A DNA stretch of 64,000 bases from Desulfoluna spongiiphila (GCF_900101345.1 NZ_FMUX01000016.1:91902-155901); one strand, 5' to 3'. Positions 52,385 through 61,502 are shown, counted from the stretch's first letter. Notes: generated from the letters alone by a model not told the origin. Made by a program: numbers and translations.

Positions 52385-53794
52385 TTATCGGCCGTAGTTA
52401 TCTTCCAGCCGGACGATATCGTCTTCCCCGAGATAGCTGCCCGACTGCACCTCAATAAGTTCCAGGGGAATCTTCCCCGGGTTTTCCAATCGATGGACCG
52501 TGCCCAGGGAGATGTAGGTGGATTCGTCCTCCTTGAGAAGGATTTTTTCTTCATCCCGGGTGACGATGGCTGTTCCCCGAACCACCACCCAGTGCTCGGC
52601 GCGATGAAAATGCTTCTGAAGGGAGAGCTCGGCCCCGGGCTTGACGGTGATACGTTTTACCTGAAAGCGGTCGGCATTGTCGATACCCTCGTAGGACCCC
52701 CAGGGCCTGTAGACCACGGTGTGGAGCTGCGCCTCAGGGCGGGTGTCGGCCTTGAGCTGGCTGACAATCTTCTTCACGTCCTGTCCGCGGTCCCTTGGTG
52801 CCACCAGCACGGCGTCCTTGGTCTCCACAACGATCATGTCTTCGATGCCCACGGCTGCAATCATGCGGCTCTCTCCCTGGAGCAGGGAGGAGGAGACATC
52901 GTGGGTGATGACATCCCCTTTCACCACGTTGCCGTTTTCATCTTTTTTCCCGATATGCCAGATGGCATCCCAGGAGCCCACGTCGTTCCACCCGGCGGAA
53001 AGGGCAATCATCACGCCCTTGTCGGTCTTCTCCATCACCGCATAGTCAATGGAGTCCTCGGGACAGGCGGAAAACGCGTTGCTGTCCAGGCGAAAGAAAT
53101 CGAGGTCTGCGGCCCCTTTTGCCACGGCTTCCCGACAGGAGGTCACGATCTCCGGGGCAAACCGTTCAAGCTCGCCCAGGACCTCCCGGCTGCCGAACAT
53201 AAACATGCCGCTGTTCCAGCAGTAATCCCCCGAGTCCACATACGCCTTGGCCGTGTCAAGATCCGGTTTTTCAACGAATCGATCGATGATCACGGCGTCC
53301 CCTCCGTTCACCGGAGCGCCCTTGCGGATGTACCCGTAGCCCGTCTCAGCAGACTCCGGAACGATCCCGAAGGTGATGAGGCGTCCGCTTTCGGCCAAGG
53401 CGAGCCCCTCGCGCATGGCATCGTAAAGCTTGTCGGTGTGGGCGATGGTGTGGTCTGCCGGGAGTACAAGGAGGGTGGGGTTTTCGTCAATCTCAAGGGC
53501 TTTGCAGGCTGCGGCGGCCAGGGCCGGGGCCGTGTTCCTGCCCACGGGCTCCAGCATGATCGCCAGGGGGTCGATGCCGATGCTGCGCAGCTGCTCTGCC
53601 ACCATGAACCGATGGTTCTCGTTGCAGATCACAATGGGGCGTCCCACCCCCTCAAACCCTGCGAGTCGCAGTACCGTATTTTGCAGCATGGTGTACTCAT
53701 CGATGAGGCCGATGAGCTGCTTGGGATGAAGTTCGCGGGAAAGGGGCCAGAGCCGGGTTCCTGATCCGCCGGCAAGGATAACAGGTATCACCAT
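52385..53794 (-). CDS. manC: Mannose-1-phosphate guanylyltransferase / mannose-6-phosphate isomerase
   Basis: A 469-aa type II bifunctional enzyme (ManC/AlgA/XanB). The N-terminal nucleotidyltransferase domain has VILAGGSGTRLWPLSRELHPKQ (GTP binding) and the FVEKPD segment near residue 171. The C-terminal cupin has the PMI signature (RPWGSYEGIDNADRFQVKRITVKPGAELSLQ; HFHRAEHWVVVRGTA; RLENPGKIPLELIEVQSG). It makes GDP-mannose for surface polysaccharides such as LPS or exopolysaccharide and fits the carbohydrate operon at the left edge of the window in theme, though it is far away. Confidence 0.95.
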   Translation of the reverse strand: MVIPVILAGGSGTRLWPLSRELHPKQLIGLIDEYTMLQNTVLRLAGFEGVGRPIVICNENHRFMVAEQLRSIGIDPLAIMLEPVGRNTAPALAAAACKALEIDENPTLLVLPADHTIAHTDKLYDAMREGLALAESGRLITFGIVPESAETGYGYIRKGAPVNGGDAVIIDRFVEKPDLDTAKAYVDSGDYCWNSGMFMFGSREVLGELERFAPEIVTSCREAVAKGAADLDFFRLDSNAFSACPEDSIDYAVMEKTDKGVMIALSAGWNDVGSWDAIWHIGKKDENGNVVKGDVITHDVSSSLLQGESRMIAAVGIEDMIVVETKDAVLVAPRDRGQDVKKIVSQLKADTRPEAQLHTVVYRPWGSYEGIDNADRFQVKRITVKPGAELSLQKHFHRAEHWVVVRGTAIVTRDEEKILLKEDESTYISLGTVHRLENPGKIPLELIEVQSGSYLGEDDIVRLEDNYGR

Positions 53795-54107
53795 GGTGAG
53801 TCCTCATTTGATGTCGATGATTGACGTTTTTCTTCTCATGCGGTTGCCGGTTGCGCAAAAAAAACCGGAAAAACAGATTCCAGTTGCAAGGGTCCGGTTT
53901 CCAAAGCACCGCACCTGTTCCAGACTAAGCCAGCTGCAAGGGCAAGTCAAGGGAGGGCTCCCCTGCGTTGACAATGGGATGACAACATGGTTTTCTAAAT
54001 TGACGGATGCCCCACAACCGGCCCTGTTGAACCGATTGGCCCCTCAGACGCTGACCCTGCCCGGGCCGCCGGCGAACTGAATCGTGATAACAAAACTAAG
54101 GAGCGGT
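53795..54107. other. 313-bp divergent region between manC and the Pycsar-like gene
   Basis: It should hold both promoters. An A-rich stretch (53857-53864) between AACCGG and TCCGGTT can form a weak hairpin on either strand. I see no gene. Confidence 0.45.
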
Positions 54108-54653
54108 ATGCCCGACCCCAAGCCCCCCGAACACGAGCCCTTAAAGCAAACCATCTGGCCGCCGGTTTTTCGGGCCTCCATCCTCGGAGCGGTCATCGCA
54201 AAGCAGGTCAACTACGTGGGATTTGCCGACAGGCGGGCGGCAACGGTCATCACCGTCAACTCATTTCTCATCCCCATCGCCCTGTCCGGCCTGGTGCGGC
54301 CACACTGGCACTGGGGCATCCTTTTCGGGGTCTCCGCCTCGGTCCTCAGCATCTTTTTTGCCGTGCTGAGCCTCATCCCCAGGCGCTACACGAGAAAAGG
54401 GGACCAAAAGCCCCCCTTGCTTCACTTTTCAAGCATTGCCGAGTACACCGAAGAGGCCTATATCGAAAAAATGGCCGAAATGCTGGACGATTCGGCAACC
54501 ATCGGGACCATGGTGGCCCGGGACCTCTACCGCATGAGCACCGTGATCCTCACCCCGAAATTCAAACTGCTCAAGCTCAGCTACATCAGCTTCCTGGCCG
54601 GCTACGCCCTGGCCCTGGTCGCCATCTTTGCAGGTCAATTTCAGATTATGTAA
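54108..54653 (+). CDS. Pycsar-effector-like (DUF5706) transmembrane protein
   Basis: A 181-aa membrane protein. An N-terminal amphipathic helix leads to FADRRAATVITVNSFLIPIAL, which matches the conserved aDrKAaxxLxvN motif of the Pycsar effector family (PF18967/DUF5706). A second helix (GILFGVSASVLSIFFAVLSLIPR), a cytoplasmic helical linker with EYTEEAYIEKMAEML, and a last helix (ISFLAGYALALVAIFAGQ) follow. In Pycsar antiphage systems such proteins damage the membrane when a cyclic mononucleotide is made. No cyclase gene of that system is visible nearby, so this looks like an orphan or a relative with another role. AAGGAG lies 5 nt before the ATG. Confidence 0.72.
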   Translation: MPDPKPPEHEPLKQTIWPPVFRASILGAVIAKQVNYVGFADRRAATVITVNSFLIPIALSGLVRPHWHWGILFGVSASVLSIFFAVLSLIPRRYTRKGDQKPPLLHFSSIAEYTEEAYIEKMAEMLDDSATIGTMVARDLYRMSTVILTPKFKLLKLSYISFLAGYALALVAIFAGQFQIM

Positions 54654-54687
54654 GGGGCGGTACAAAAATAAAACATACAAACGCAAT

Positions 54688-54736
54688 GCCTCCGGCGGCA
54701 AGGTGAGCCACCTTGAAAGCTGGTTGCCGCTGCGCT
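54688..54736 (+). repeat. Dispersed palindromic element, copy 11 (left end only)
   Basis: GCCTCCGGCGGCAAGGTGAGCCACCTTGAAAGCTGGTTGC: the left arm and first hairpin are intact, and the rest is missing. It fills the gap between the convergent Pycsar-like and cysteine-cluster genes, and touches the stop codon (54735-54737) of the latter. Confidence 0.85.
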
Positions 54737-55388
54737 ATGACCTGTCACCTGTTCCCCCTACCCCCATCCTTTGGGCCAATTTCACCCACTCGATCTCCTG
54801 AAGATTCTGGACGGTGTTGTGGATCAACCCCTTTTTGATGGTCTCGCGCTTTTCGGCCCGATCCGTGATGCCGTGGTAGGGCAGCATGGCCATGAGCGCT
54901 TTGTCCTTGGCCTTCTCATCCGGGGTCAGCACATCGCTCCGCCGGGTAAAAAACGGATCCTCGCCTTCGGCGCACGGGGTGTCGAAGACGTTAAAGTGAC
55001 GGCAGGCCAGGGGACGCATGGGGTGAATACCGCAGCCTCCGTTCACAAGGAACGGGCACCCGGCCCCCGGTTGAAACCGGGCCAGCTGCCCCTGGATGAT
55101 CGCAAAGGCCTCCCCTTCAAGGCACTCGATTGCATACCAGTAGATGCCCGCAAGTTCCAGGGGGTACACAGGGATGGTGACGTGTGTGGAACAGCAGGTG
55201 GAGCACCCTTTGGCGCATGCCAGCCGCCGCCCTTTTTTGAGTTGTGCCTCCACGCTGGCATGGATACCCTTGTCGGCAATGATGTAGGCGTCCAGAAGCA
55301 TGGAAAGCCACGAGTGGGAGGTTTCCGCTTCAGGATAGGAGAGCCGCTTCGGCTCGGGGTAGTTGCTTGATCTCTTTTTCTTTGCCAT
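54735..55388 (-). CDS. YkgJ-type cysteine-cluster (zinc/iron-chelating) protein
   Basis: A 217-aa soluble protein. It has the cysteine-cluster signature CAKGCSTCC near residue 58, then CPFLVNGGCGIHPMRPLACR near residue 111, giving about eight metal-binding cysteines; some relatives bind Fe-S or zinc. Members of this family are sometimes associated with flagellin methylation (FliB-like), but most have no known role. The N-terminus is basic (MAKKKRSSNYPEPKRL). It is convergent with the Pycsar-like gene. The gene has no obvious operon partner. Confidence 0.85.
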   Translation of the reverse strand: MAKKKRSSNYPEPKRLSYPEAETSHSWLSMLLDAYIIADKGIHASVEAQLKKGRRLACAKGCSTCCSTHVTIPVYPLELAGIYWYAIECLEGEAFAIIQGQLARFQPGAGCPFLVNGGCGIHPMRPLACRHFNVFDTPCAEGEDPFFTRRSDVLTPDEKAKDKALMAMLPYHGITDRAEKRETIKKGLIHNTVQNLQEIEWVKLAQRMGVGGTGDRS

Positions 55389-55509
55389 GACGTCTCTGAC
55401 AGAACCCGGCGGTTGTATGGGGGTGGTTGCGTACCCTGCGGTTGGGGCATCCGTTGCCGGGTTGCTGCATCATCGTCTGCCCCCACCAAAGCGGGCCTAC
55501 CCTATTGAG

Positions 55510-55540
55510 GCAAAGCCCCGGAACCTTTGTTACCGGGGCT
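55510..55540 (-). terminator. Terminator-like hairpin overlapping the end of the TetR gene
   Basis: On the minus strand AGCCCCGG (within the last codons) pairs with CCGGGGCT, followed by TTTG. The stem includes coding bases of the final Glu-Pro-Arg codons and the stop codon lies in the loop. The U-run is short, so it may only be an mRNA-stabilising stem. Confidence 0.5.
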
Positions 55541-56225
55541 CGTAATCGAAAATAATTTTTTCCATTCTCGGTAAAAACAGGTAATGAATGGTCTCTTTAA
55601 CCCACGCCCAGTAGGCATCACACTCTCCGTCCATGCCCAGGAACCGTGCATAGGTGGAGCTTGCACCAAGGTAATTGGCCGCAAGAACGGTGAAGCTGTA
55701 GACGAACTTACTGACCTCTTCGTCGGATGCGTTGTGGTGGACTTTCTGCCTGAAAGTCTTCAGGAAACTGTCATGGAACACCGCATACTGGGCCGAGGCC
55801 GGAAACTGATCAAAATTCTCCACATGGGCCGTGTTCTGCATGAGCGTCCGGAAAAGATCCTTGTTGGAGAGATGGAACGCAATGATCCGCTCAATAAAAA
55901 CGGCCAGGCCCTTGTCTGTCGTGTAGGCGTCCAGGCCGTCAAACCAGTGCTCCATGAACACGCGGAACTCCGCCACATGCTCTTCCATGACGCACTCGAA
56001 AAGACCGGCTTTTTTCGGGAAGTAGTAGTGAATGATCGGATGATCAAAACCGCCTGCCTTCCCCACCATCCGGACACTGGCCGCATGGTAGGGGTGCTCT
56101 GAAAAAACCTTTCTGGCGGCGTCCAGAATGCGCCGCCGGGTGGCCTCTCCCTTGGTCAGGTTGCGGGGAGCGTTCTTCCCTGTTGCTTTGGATGTATCCA
56201 TAGTCTCCATCGGGTTCATGGTCAT
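55530..56225 (-). CDS. TetR-family regulator of the RND/LolA-like module
   Basis: About 231 aa with a TetR_N helix-turn-helix (GEATRRRILDAARKVFSEHPYHAASVRMVGKAGGFDHPIIHYYFPKKAGLFECV), typical of the family. It is followed by a helical ligand domain. Several in-frame start codons are possible (56225, 56219, 56210, 56201); none has a strong ribosome site, except that GGAG lies before 56201. It lies 107 bp downstream of the LolA-like gene on the same strand and in most genomes with this module a TetR regulator is part of it. It probably controls the module in response to a membrane-active compound. Confidence 0.85.
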   Translation of the reverse strand: MTMNPMETMDTSKATGKNAPRNLTKGEATRRRILDAARKVFSEHPYHAASVRMVGKAGGFDHPIIHYYFPKKAGLFECVMEEHVAEFRVFMEHWFDGLDAYTTDKGLAVFIERIIAFHLSNKDLFRTLMQNTAHVENFDQFPASAQYAVFHDSFLKTFRQKVHHNASDEEVSKFVYSFTVLAANYLGASSTYARFLGMDGECDAYWAWVKETIHYLFLPRMEKIIFDYEPR

Positions 56226-56331
56226 TGGAATGATAAACGACAAAACACGGGCGTCTCCCTCACCGAAGGAGAGAGCAACTTTTTTACCACACGTTCAGGA
56301 ATTATTAAAGCGAAACCGCCAAAAGCCTGAC

Positions 56332-57078
56332 TTACCGCAGGGACTCCTTTCGAAAATCCGTCGGCTTCATGGGCAGGTTGTACCGGATTTCCTGGAGGAG
56401 AAGGCGTGTCTGTCCCCCTTCCGGTGCCCGGCTCATCACCACCTCATAGGGGGTCAGGATGCCGTCAACGGTCCGGATGTCCTTGTTCTCCAAAAACTTT
56501 AAGAGCTTGCCCTTGGAATAATAGTCCATTTTCCGCAGGAACCAGTCCTTTTCACTGATATAGAGCACCGTCTTGTCATACACCTTCTTTCCCCGGGTCC
56601 TGACACTCTCCACCTTGTAGCAGGGCTCACCGGCAACGGTTTCCTTGCCCAGAAGGGTGTAGGCGTAATCGTCCACGTCCCGGGACGAAATGTCTTCGTA
56701 GGTGAAGTGGGAGTTGACAAAGGCCTTCTTTTTCGAAGATTGGCTGATGCGCTTGACCCGGCCCGACGACATCTGAAGCCACTGATCGTCGTCCTTGGCC
56801 TTGTGAGTATGGGTGAGCAGCTTGATCCGAGACGGCTTGTGAAAGGCAATAAGGGCACGGTCCTCCCCGCTTTCATCATCCATGGCGGTGAGGGTAAAGG
56901 TCTTTTCCGTCACCTTGCCCTTCTTCTGGATCTCCATGACCACCTCGCTGGTGGCTGTGTCCGGGCTGGCAATCTCCTCCGACCGGTCCACCACCTCGCG
57001 CCCCGTCAAGGCAAAGGCCCCGGTGTGAATCATCACCCCTGCAACTGCGTAAACCATCACTTTTTGTACGGTCTTCAT
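56332..57078 (-). CDS. LolA-like outer-membrane lipoprotein-sorting protein
   Basis: A 248-aa exported protein with a signal peptide (MKTVQKVMVYAVAGVMIHTGAFA). The mature part matches the LolA-like family found next to MMPL transporters (COG2834 type): TSEVVMEIQKKGKVTEKTFTLTAMD, then SRIKLLTHTHKAKDDDQWLQ and YTLLGKETVAGEPCYKVESV. A half-barrel that carries lipids in the periplasm is the expected fold. It probably hands lipids or hydrophobic molecules between the RND transporter and an outer-membrane barrel. A repeat element (copy 12) separates it from the barrel gene. Confidence 0.85.
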   Translation of the reverse strand: MKTVQKVMVYAVAGVMIHTGAFALTGREVVDRSEEIASPDTATSEVVMEIQKKGKVTEKTFTLTAMDDESGEDRALIAFHKPSRIKLLTHTHKAKDDDQWLQMSSGRVKRISQSSKKKAFVNSHFTYEDISSRDVDDYAYTLLGKETVAGEPCYKVESVRTRGKKVYDKTVLYISEKDWFLRKMDYYSKGKLLKFLENKDIRTVDGILTPYEVVMSRAPEGGQTRLLLQEIRYNLPMKPTDFRKESLR

Positions 57079-57193
57079 ATCGTCCTCTCTTTCATTCTAA
57101 CGTGCATCGCTGTGCTGCCCGCGGCACCCCTTTGTTTACTGTAACCGGAAACGTTAAAAAAACGGTAACTATTCAAATTATATCAACGAAAGC

Positions 57194-57363
57194 GCCTCCG
57201 GCGGCCCTGCCGGGGGCTAAACGTTTAAAAAGTTTAACAAACAGGTTTTAAAAACAGATTCAGTTCAATCTGACTCAAAGGCGAATGTGATTTTCCCTGA
57301 GGAACGAAGGGGAAAGCGCATTCGCAACCTGCTTTCAAGGTGGCACACCTTGCCGCCGGAGGC
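57194..57363 (-). repeat. Dispersed palindromic element, copy 12 (full length)
   Basis: A 170-bp copy with both 12-bp ends intact, AAACGTTTAAAAAGTTTAAC, and the central GCGAATGTGATTTTCCC...GGGGAAAGCGCATTCGC stem. The associated block ending GACTTTAACCATAGAAGG follows at 57409-57427, right before the stop of the barrel gene (57439). It interrupts the RND/barrel/LolA-like module. Confidence 0.92.
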
Positions 57364-57438
57364 ATCTTTTTGGTTTTTACTCTGAGCCCTCTTGCCCCTG
57401 TGGTTCATCCGACTTTAACCATAGAAGGCTGCTTTTTA

Positions 57439-58851
57439 TTAAAATTGGTAATCCACCGTCACCATGAACAGGTCCCGATCCCTCAGGTACCAGAAAGGGG
57501 ACCCCACCTCGTTCAGATCCGGAGCCGACCCGTCGTAAAAGACCAGAGAGCCTTCCACCAAAAGGCCGTTTTGAAAATCATACCCCACCTTGGCCCAGGT
57601 CATCTGCCCCTCGGCCTCTCCGTCCATCACCCAGAAAAGGGAGACGGGGACGTGGCTGCCGAAAAAACTGTCCTGATACCTGAAGGCAAGGGTTTCATCG
57701 TAAAAAGGGTCCCCCAGCCCGCTCCGCGTGTAGCCGGACCGATGGGCCTCCACCGTCATCACGGACTCCCCTTCATGGGCGGGAAACCAGTCCACCACGG
57801 GAAGAAACCAGTTCAACCCGGCCGACACGGACCAGAAATCCGAGTCCACAATCTCGTAAGGAAACACAATGGCAGACGGATCACTTGTGCCCTGGGTGAC
57901 ATACCCCTGTTTATCGAAGCTCCAGGCCCCTTCCACCTGAACCACGCACTGGCCGAGGTCAGCGGAGACGTCGGCGCCCACGGAGGTCACATCCCCATGG
58001 AAGGACCGGGCCACAACGGTCACCGGTTCCCCCGGGGCAATGGTCACCCGGTCCGGGGCCATGAGGGGCTCACGGTCCGGCCCGTGGTACGCACTCACGG
58101 ACAGGTCGCAGCTGCCCATACTTCGGGCGGCTTTCATCCCCACCCCCGCGTTTTCTATTCGCACATCGGGCTCTTCATTTTCGGTGTGTTTCACGGGCAG
58201 GGAAAAGTTGTCGGGTTCGATGTAAAAATAATCTCCCTCCCAGGCATTGAGGCGTGCCACCCCCACGGGCATCAGCACCGCTTCCACGGAATAGTCCCCG
58301 ATAAACCGCAGCATGGAGACCGCCGGCACCCCTTGAAGCAAAGCGTCCTCTTCTTTCAAAAAGAGCTCCCGGAGATCTTCGGGGTTAAAGTAGCTGGTGG
58401 GGTTAATGAAATCAGCGGTTCCCCAGGCAAAGACCTGGTTGCCCACCCGCCAGCGGCTCGTGTCCGTTTCCTTTTCCACGTAGAGTTCCCGGAACGAAAG
58501 CTCCGCCCCCCGGGACGACAGGGTAAGGTTTCGCCTCAGGGTGGTCCCGCTGTCGCTGTAGCGGATCTCCCCTCCCGGAGAGTCGCTGCTCACGGCATCG
58601 TTGATCCTCAATTCCGGGGTTGCATAGACGGAAAACCCCTCACACGCCCAGAAAAGCGCTCCTTCCACCCTCACCTCGTTGCTGATCATGCTGTCTTCGA
58701 CATATTCCGTATTTTTCATGGGTGCCATGCTCTTGGCACCGATGGTCCACTCGGCTTCCACATCGTCCGGCAACCAGGCACACACCGGAAAAACCCATCC
58801 CACACACACGGCCCAGACCAGCACAACACAGACCACAACCCTACAACGCAT
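57439..58851 (-). CDS. Outer-membrane beta-barrel protein (DUF1302-like), RND partner
   Basis: About 470 aa, with a signal peptide (VVVCVVLVWAVCVGWVFPVCA) and then many amphipathic strands (ELSFRELYVEKETDTSRWRVGNQVFAWGTADFINPTSYFNPEDLREL; FWYLRDRDLFMVTVDYQF). The C-terminus ends in Phe, as outer-membrane barrels do. The module pattern MMPL / barrel / LolA-like recalls known clusters with DUF1302 proteins; the match to that family is plausible, not proven. The start at 58851 follows GGGAGA and overlaps the RND gene by 11 nt, so the two are coupled. Confidence 0.8.
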   Translation of the reverse strand: MRCRVVVCVVLVWAVCVGWVFPVCAWLPDDVEAEWTIGAKSMAPMKNTEYVEDSMISNEVRVEGALFWACEGFSVYATPELRINDAVSSDSPGGEIRYSDSGTTLRRNLTLSSRGAELSFRELYVEKETDTSRWRVGNQVFAWGTADFINPTSYFNPEDLRELFLKEEDALLQGVPAVSMLRFIGDYSVEAVLMPVGVARLNAWEGDYFYIEPDNFSLPVKHTENEEPDVRIENAGVGMKAARSMGSCDLSVSAYHGPDREPLMAPDRVTIAPGEPVTVVARSFHGDVTSVGADVSADLGQCVVQVEGAWSFDKQGYVTQGTSDPSAIVFPYEIVDSDFWSVSAGLNWFLPVVDWFPAHEGESVMTVEAHRSGYTRSGLGDPFYDETLAFRYQDSFFGSHVPVSLFWVMDGEAEGQMTWAKVGYDFQNGLLVEGSLVFYDGSAPDLNEVGSPFWYLRDRDLFMVTVDYQF

Positions 58852-61177
58852 CAGACACATCTCCCTGGGGCATCGCCTCAGCCTCTTCCCTGCACAGCGC
58901 AGGTTTTACAAGATAAATCAACGCCGGCAGGATCAGAAGATCCCCCAGCAACGCAAAAAACATGGACAGCCCCGCCAGCGCCCCAAAGGCGATGACGGGT
59001 TTCACAGAGCCCGTCATAAACACAAAGTAAGCCGTGCAGAGGACCACCGAGGTCATCACAATGGGCTTGCCCGTGTCCCGAAAGGTTTTGAGAAGGGCTT
59101 CCCGGGTGCAGAGACCGGCCTCGCAGTTCCGCCGGAACCAGGTGACAAAATGGATGGTGTCATCCACGGCAATGCCGATGGTAACGCTTGCGATCATGAT
59201 GGTGGAGGTATCCAGGGGAATGCCGACCCATCCCATGATCCCCAGGGTGGTGCAGATGGGAAACAGATTGGGCACCATGCTGATCACAGCCAGAAGCGGG
59301 CTCCGGCACACAAAAAACATCATCACGAAAATCAGCACAAACGCGGTGCCGAAGCTGCGGATCTGGCTGATTTTCAGGTTCCTGTCCATGGTGTTGTAAA
59401 GGGAGGAGAGCCCTGTGAACCGGTACCGATAGCCATCTCCCAGGATCTGCCCCACCCGCGCCTCGGCAAAGGCCCGGACCTTTTCGGCGTTGGCGTTGGA
59501 CCCGAACTTGGAGGCAAAGGAGATGCGCGCCATGCGGTAATCCGGGGACACCGTCCGCTCCAGCACCTCGGGGTCTGCCAGCTCGTAATAGTCCCGAAGG
59601 TCCATGCGGCTCTCCGGCAGGGCCCCTTTTCCGCTCTCCCCGCCGGTAAAGGCTTCATGGATCTCGGCAATATAATCAGCAACGGAAAACACATGGGTAT
59701 ACTGCCCTGCCATATGGGCCATAATCTCTTCCGCCACCTCATCCAGGACCTTCAACCCGTGGGGATGGGTAAAATCCGTCTCCGGGCTCACCGCCTCAAT
59801 CACCATCTCCACGGGGACGGTCCCCCTGATGTTGCTCTCCACAAAACGAATATCCTCTTTGACCCGGTTTCCATCTTTCAGGTACGCGGCAAAATCCGTG
59901 TCAAACCGAAGGCGGGTCATACCGTACCCGACACCGGCCGCCGCCACAAGAAACAAGAGCATCACGGCCCCGCTGTGGCTCACCACCCACTCCCCCAGCC
60001 ATGAGAGCAAACCGATGACAGGATCCCCCGACTCCCGAGCCAAAGGGGCCTTTTCCCTGTTTCTTTTCACGACGGATTTGCGAAACCCCATCAAAAAGGC
60101 AGGCAGGACCAGCACCGACATAAAAAAAGCGATCATCACGCCCATGGCCGTAAACACCCCCACGATCTTCACGGGCCTGACCGTGGTGGTGACAAAGGAG
60201 AGATAGCCCATGCCGGTGGTGAGACTGGTAAACAGACAGGGTCGCCAGAGGTTGCGGGCCGCCTCCCCCACCGCAGCCCGATGATCGCGGCCGTTACGGG
60301 TGTACAGGGTGCGGTAGTGGGAAAGGATATGGATGGAGTCGGCAATGGAGATGGCCAGAAGCACCGGTGCGATCACCACCGTTACCGTGTTGACAACCTC
60401 TCCGCACATCACGAGAAGCCCGACGCCCCATAAAACAATGATCACGATGTTCACCTGACCGAGAAGCGACAGGGCCGTATTTCTCAGCATGAGATAAACG
60501 ATGACCATGATAATCAGAAAGGTCACGGGAGTAAAGAGCATGTTGTCGCGCCTCGTCAACGCGTTGATCTCCACCTCCACGCAGGGACCGCCCGAATACC
60601 GGAGACGCCGCCCCCCGGAAACCGCATCCGCTGCCGCCTGAATGCTCCGGATGACCTTCCCCTTCTCTTCATTGGACTCAAAAGGAAGCAGCTCCACCAG
60701 AAGGCAGGTGGTGGTGCCATCGGCGGAGATGACCTGACCGGTAAGGATGGCGTGGGACAGGGCCATGGCCCGGGACGCCTCCGCCACCTCGGGCGTCACC
60801 TCCCCGTCGGGCAGAACGGGCTCAAAGGCCACCGTGTCCTCTTCCCCCAGGGCGACCTCGGCGTTTGTAAGGGAGAGCACCCGCTGCACCCCGTCGTGCC
60901 GTTCGATGATATCGGTAAGACCCCGGATAAAGGCCAGGGTCTCGGGGGTAAAGATATCCGTATCCCTGAACACCACGGCCATCACCTCGTCGTTGCCGAA
61001 CACCTCCTGAAAGGCCGTGTAATAGGCGATGTCCGCATCATCATCTTCAAAGAAATCGTTGATATGGTTACGAAAGCTCTGGTGTGCGTAAAACCAGAGA
61101 AAAGGGAGCGTCGCCAGGAACACCAGGAGCAGGACAAGGCGATAGCGTGACACCGCAACATCGATAAGTCGATTCAT
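58841..61177 (-). CDS. MMPL/RND-superfamily transporter
   Basis: A 778-aa inner-membrane protein with two MMPL halves. Each has one N-terminal helix, a large periplasmic loop and five further helices; for example VAVSRYRLVLLLVFLATLPFLWFYA, VTFLIIMVIVYLMLRNTALS, and the GDLLILPALIYLVKP end. The loop begins IDDFFEDDDADIAYYTAFQEVFGNDEVM, typical of HpnN/MmpL-like members. Acidic residues in the transmembrane part (VLLAISIADSIHIL and SVTIGIAVDDTIHFV) are where protons are coupled. It should move lipids or hydrophobic compounds towards the outer membrane together with the LolA-like protein and barrel. The ATG at 61177 has AGAGGT upstream. Confidence 0.92.
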   Translation of the reverse strand: MNRLIDVAVSRYRLVLLLVFLATLPFLWFYAHQSFRNHINDFFEDDDADIAYYTAFQEVFGNDEVMAVVFRDTDIFTPETLAFIRGLTDIIERHDGVQRVLSLTNAEVALGEEDTVAFEPVLPDGEVTPEVAEASRAMALSHAILTGQVISADGTTTCLLVELLPFESNEEKGKVIRSIQAAADAVSGGRRLRYSGGPCVEVEINALTRRDNMLFTPVTFLIIMVIVYLMLRNTALSLLGQVNIVIIVLWGVGLLVMCGEVVNTVTVVIAPVLLAISIADSIHILSHYRTLYTRNGRDHRAAVGEAARNLWRPCLFTSLTTGMGYLSFVTTTVRPVKIVGVFTAMGVMIAFFMSVLVLPAFLMGFRKSVVKRNREKAPLARESGDPVIGLLSWLGEWVVSHSGAVMLLFLVAAAGVGYGMTRLRFDTDFAAYLKDGNRVKEDIRFVESNIRGTVPVEMVIEAVSPETDFTHPHGLKVLDEVAEEIMAHMAGQYTHVFSVADYIAEIHEAFTGGESGKGALPESRMDLRDYYELADPEVLERTVSPDYRMARISFASKFGSNANAEKVRAFAEARVGQILGDGYRYRFTGLSSLYNTMDRNLKISQIRSFGTAFVLIFVMMFFVCRSPLLAVISMVPNLFPICTTLGIMGWVGIPLDTSTIMIASVTIGIAVDDTIHFVTWFRRNCEAGLCTREALLKTFRDTGKPIVMTSVVLCTAYFVFMTGSVKPVIAFGALAGLSMFFALLGDLLILPALIYLVKPALCREEAEAMPQGDVSDAL

Positions 61178-61502
61178 GGGACCTCTTTGCTGAAGGCACA
61201 TCCAGGGGGCCATGTCCCGCTTCGGGACACAATGACAAACAGTCATGACAGGGGGGAAAACCCTAAAGGATGTACCGTGTCCCTTTTGCAGTGTCAACGA
61301 GTTATTAACAACGTTCACTATACAAACCACAAACCTCATAGAAAAAATACATACACCGACGTTTGAGCCCCCGACGAACCTTGTCAGTATGGCCGCCCAT
61401 GGGGTATCCTGAGCGTCAAGAAAGGCCTCCCCACGCGGGGCCTTGCACACACCCTCTGCAACCAGGCGACCCGATACGCCGCATCAGGAAAACGACGCAT
61501 CC
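61178..61502. other. 325-bp divergent region between the RND module and the ABC-class ATPase gene
   Basis: It should contain both promoters and any operator for the TetR regulator. It includes AT-rich TTATTAACAACGTTCACTAT near 61300. No gene is seen. Confidence 0.5.

Noticed and set aside
52331..53764. 477-codon plus-strand frame
   Set aside because: Antisense shadow of manC.
53857..53899. AACCGGA...TCCGGTT hairpin upstream of manC as terminator
   Set aside because: Loop of more than 20 nt and no transcript expected to end there; kept only as a note.
57340..60004. Plus-strand frames of 551 and 441 codons
   Set aside because: Antisense to the barrel and RND genes, which have signal peptide and membrane helices; the plus-strand products have none.
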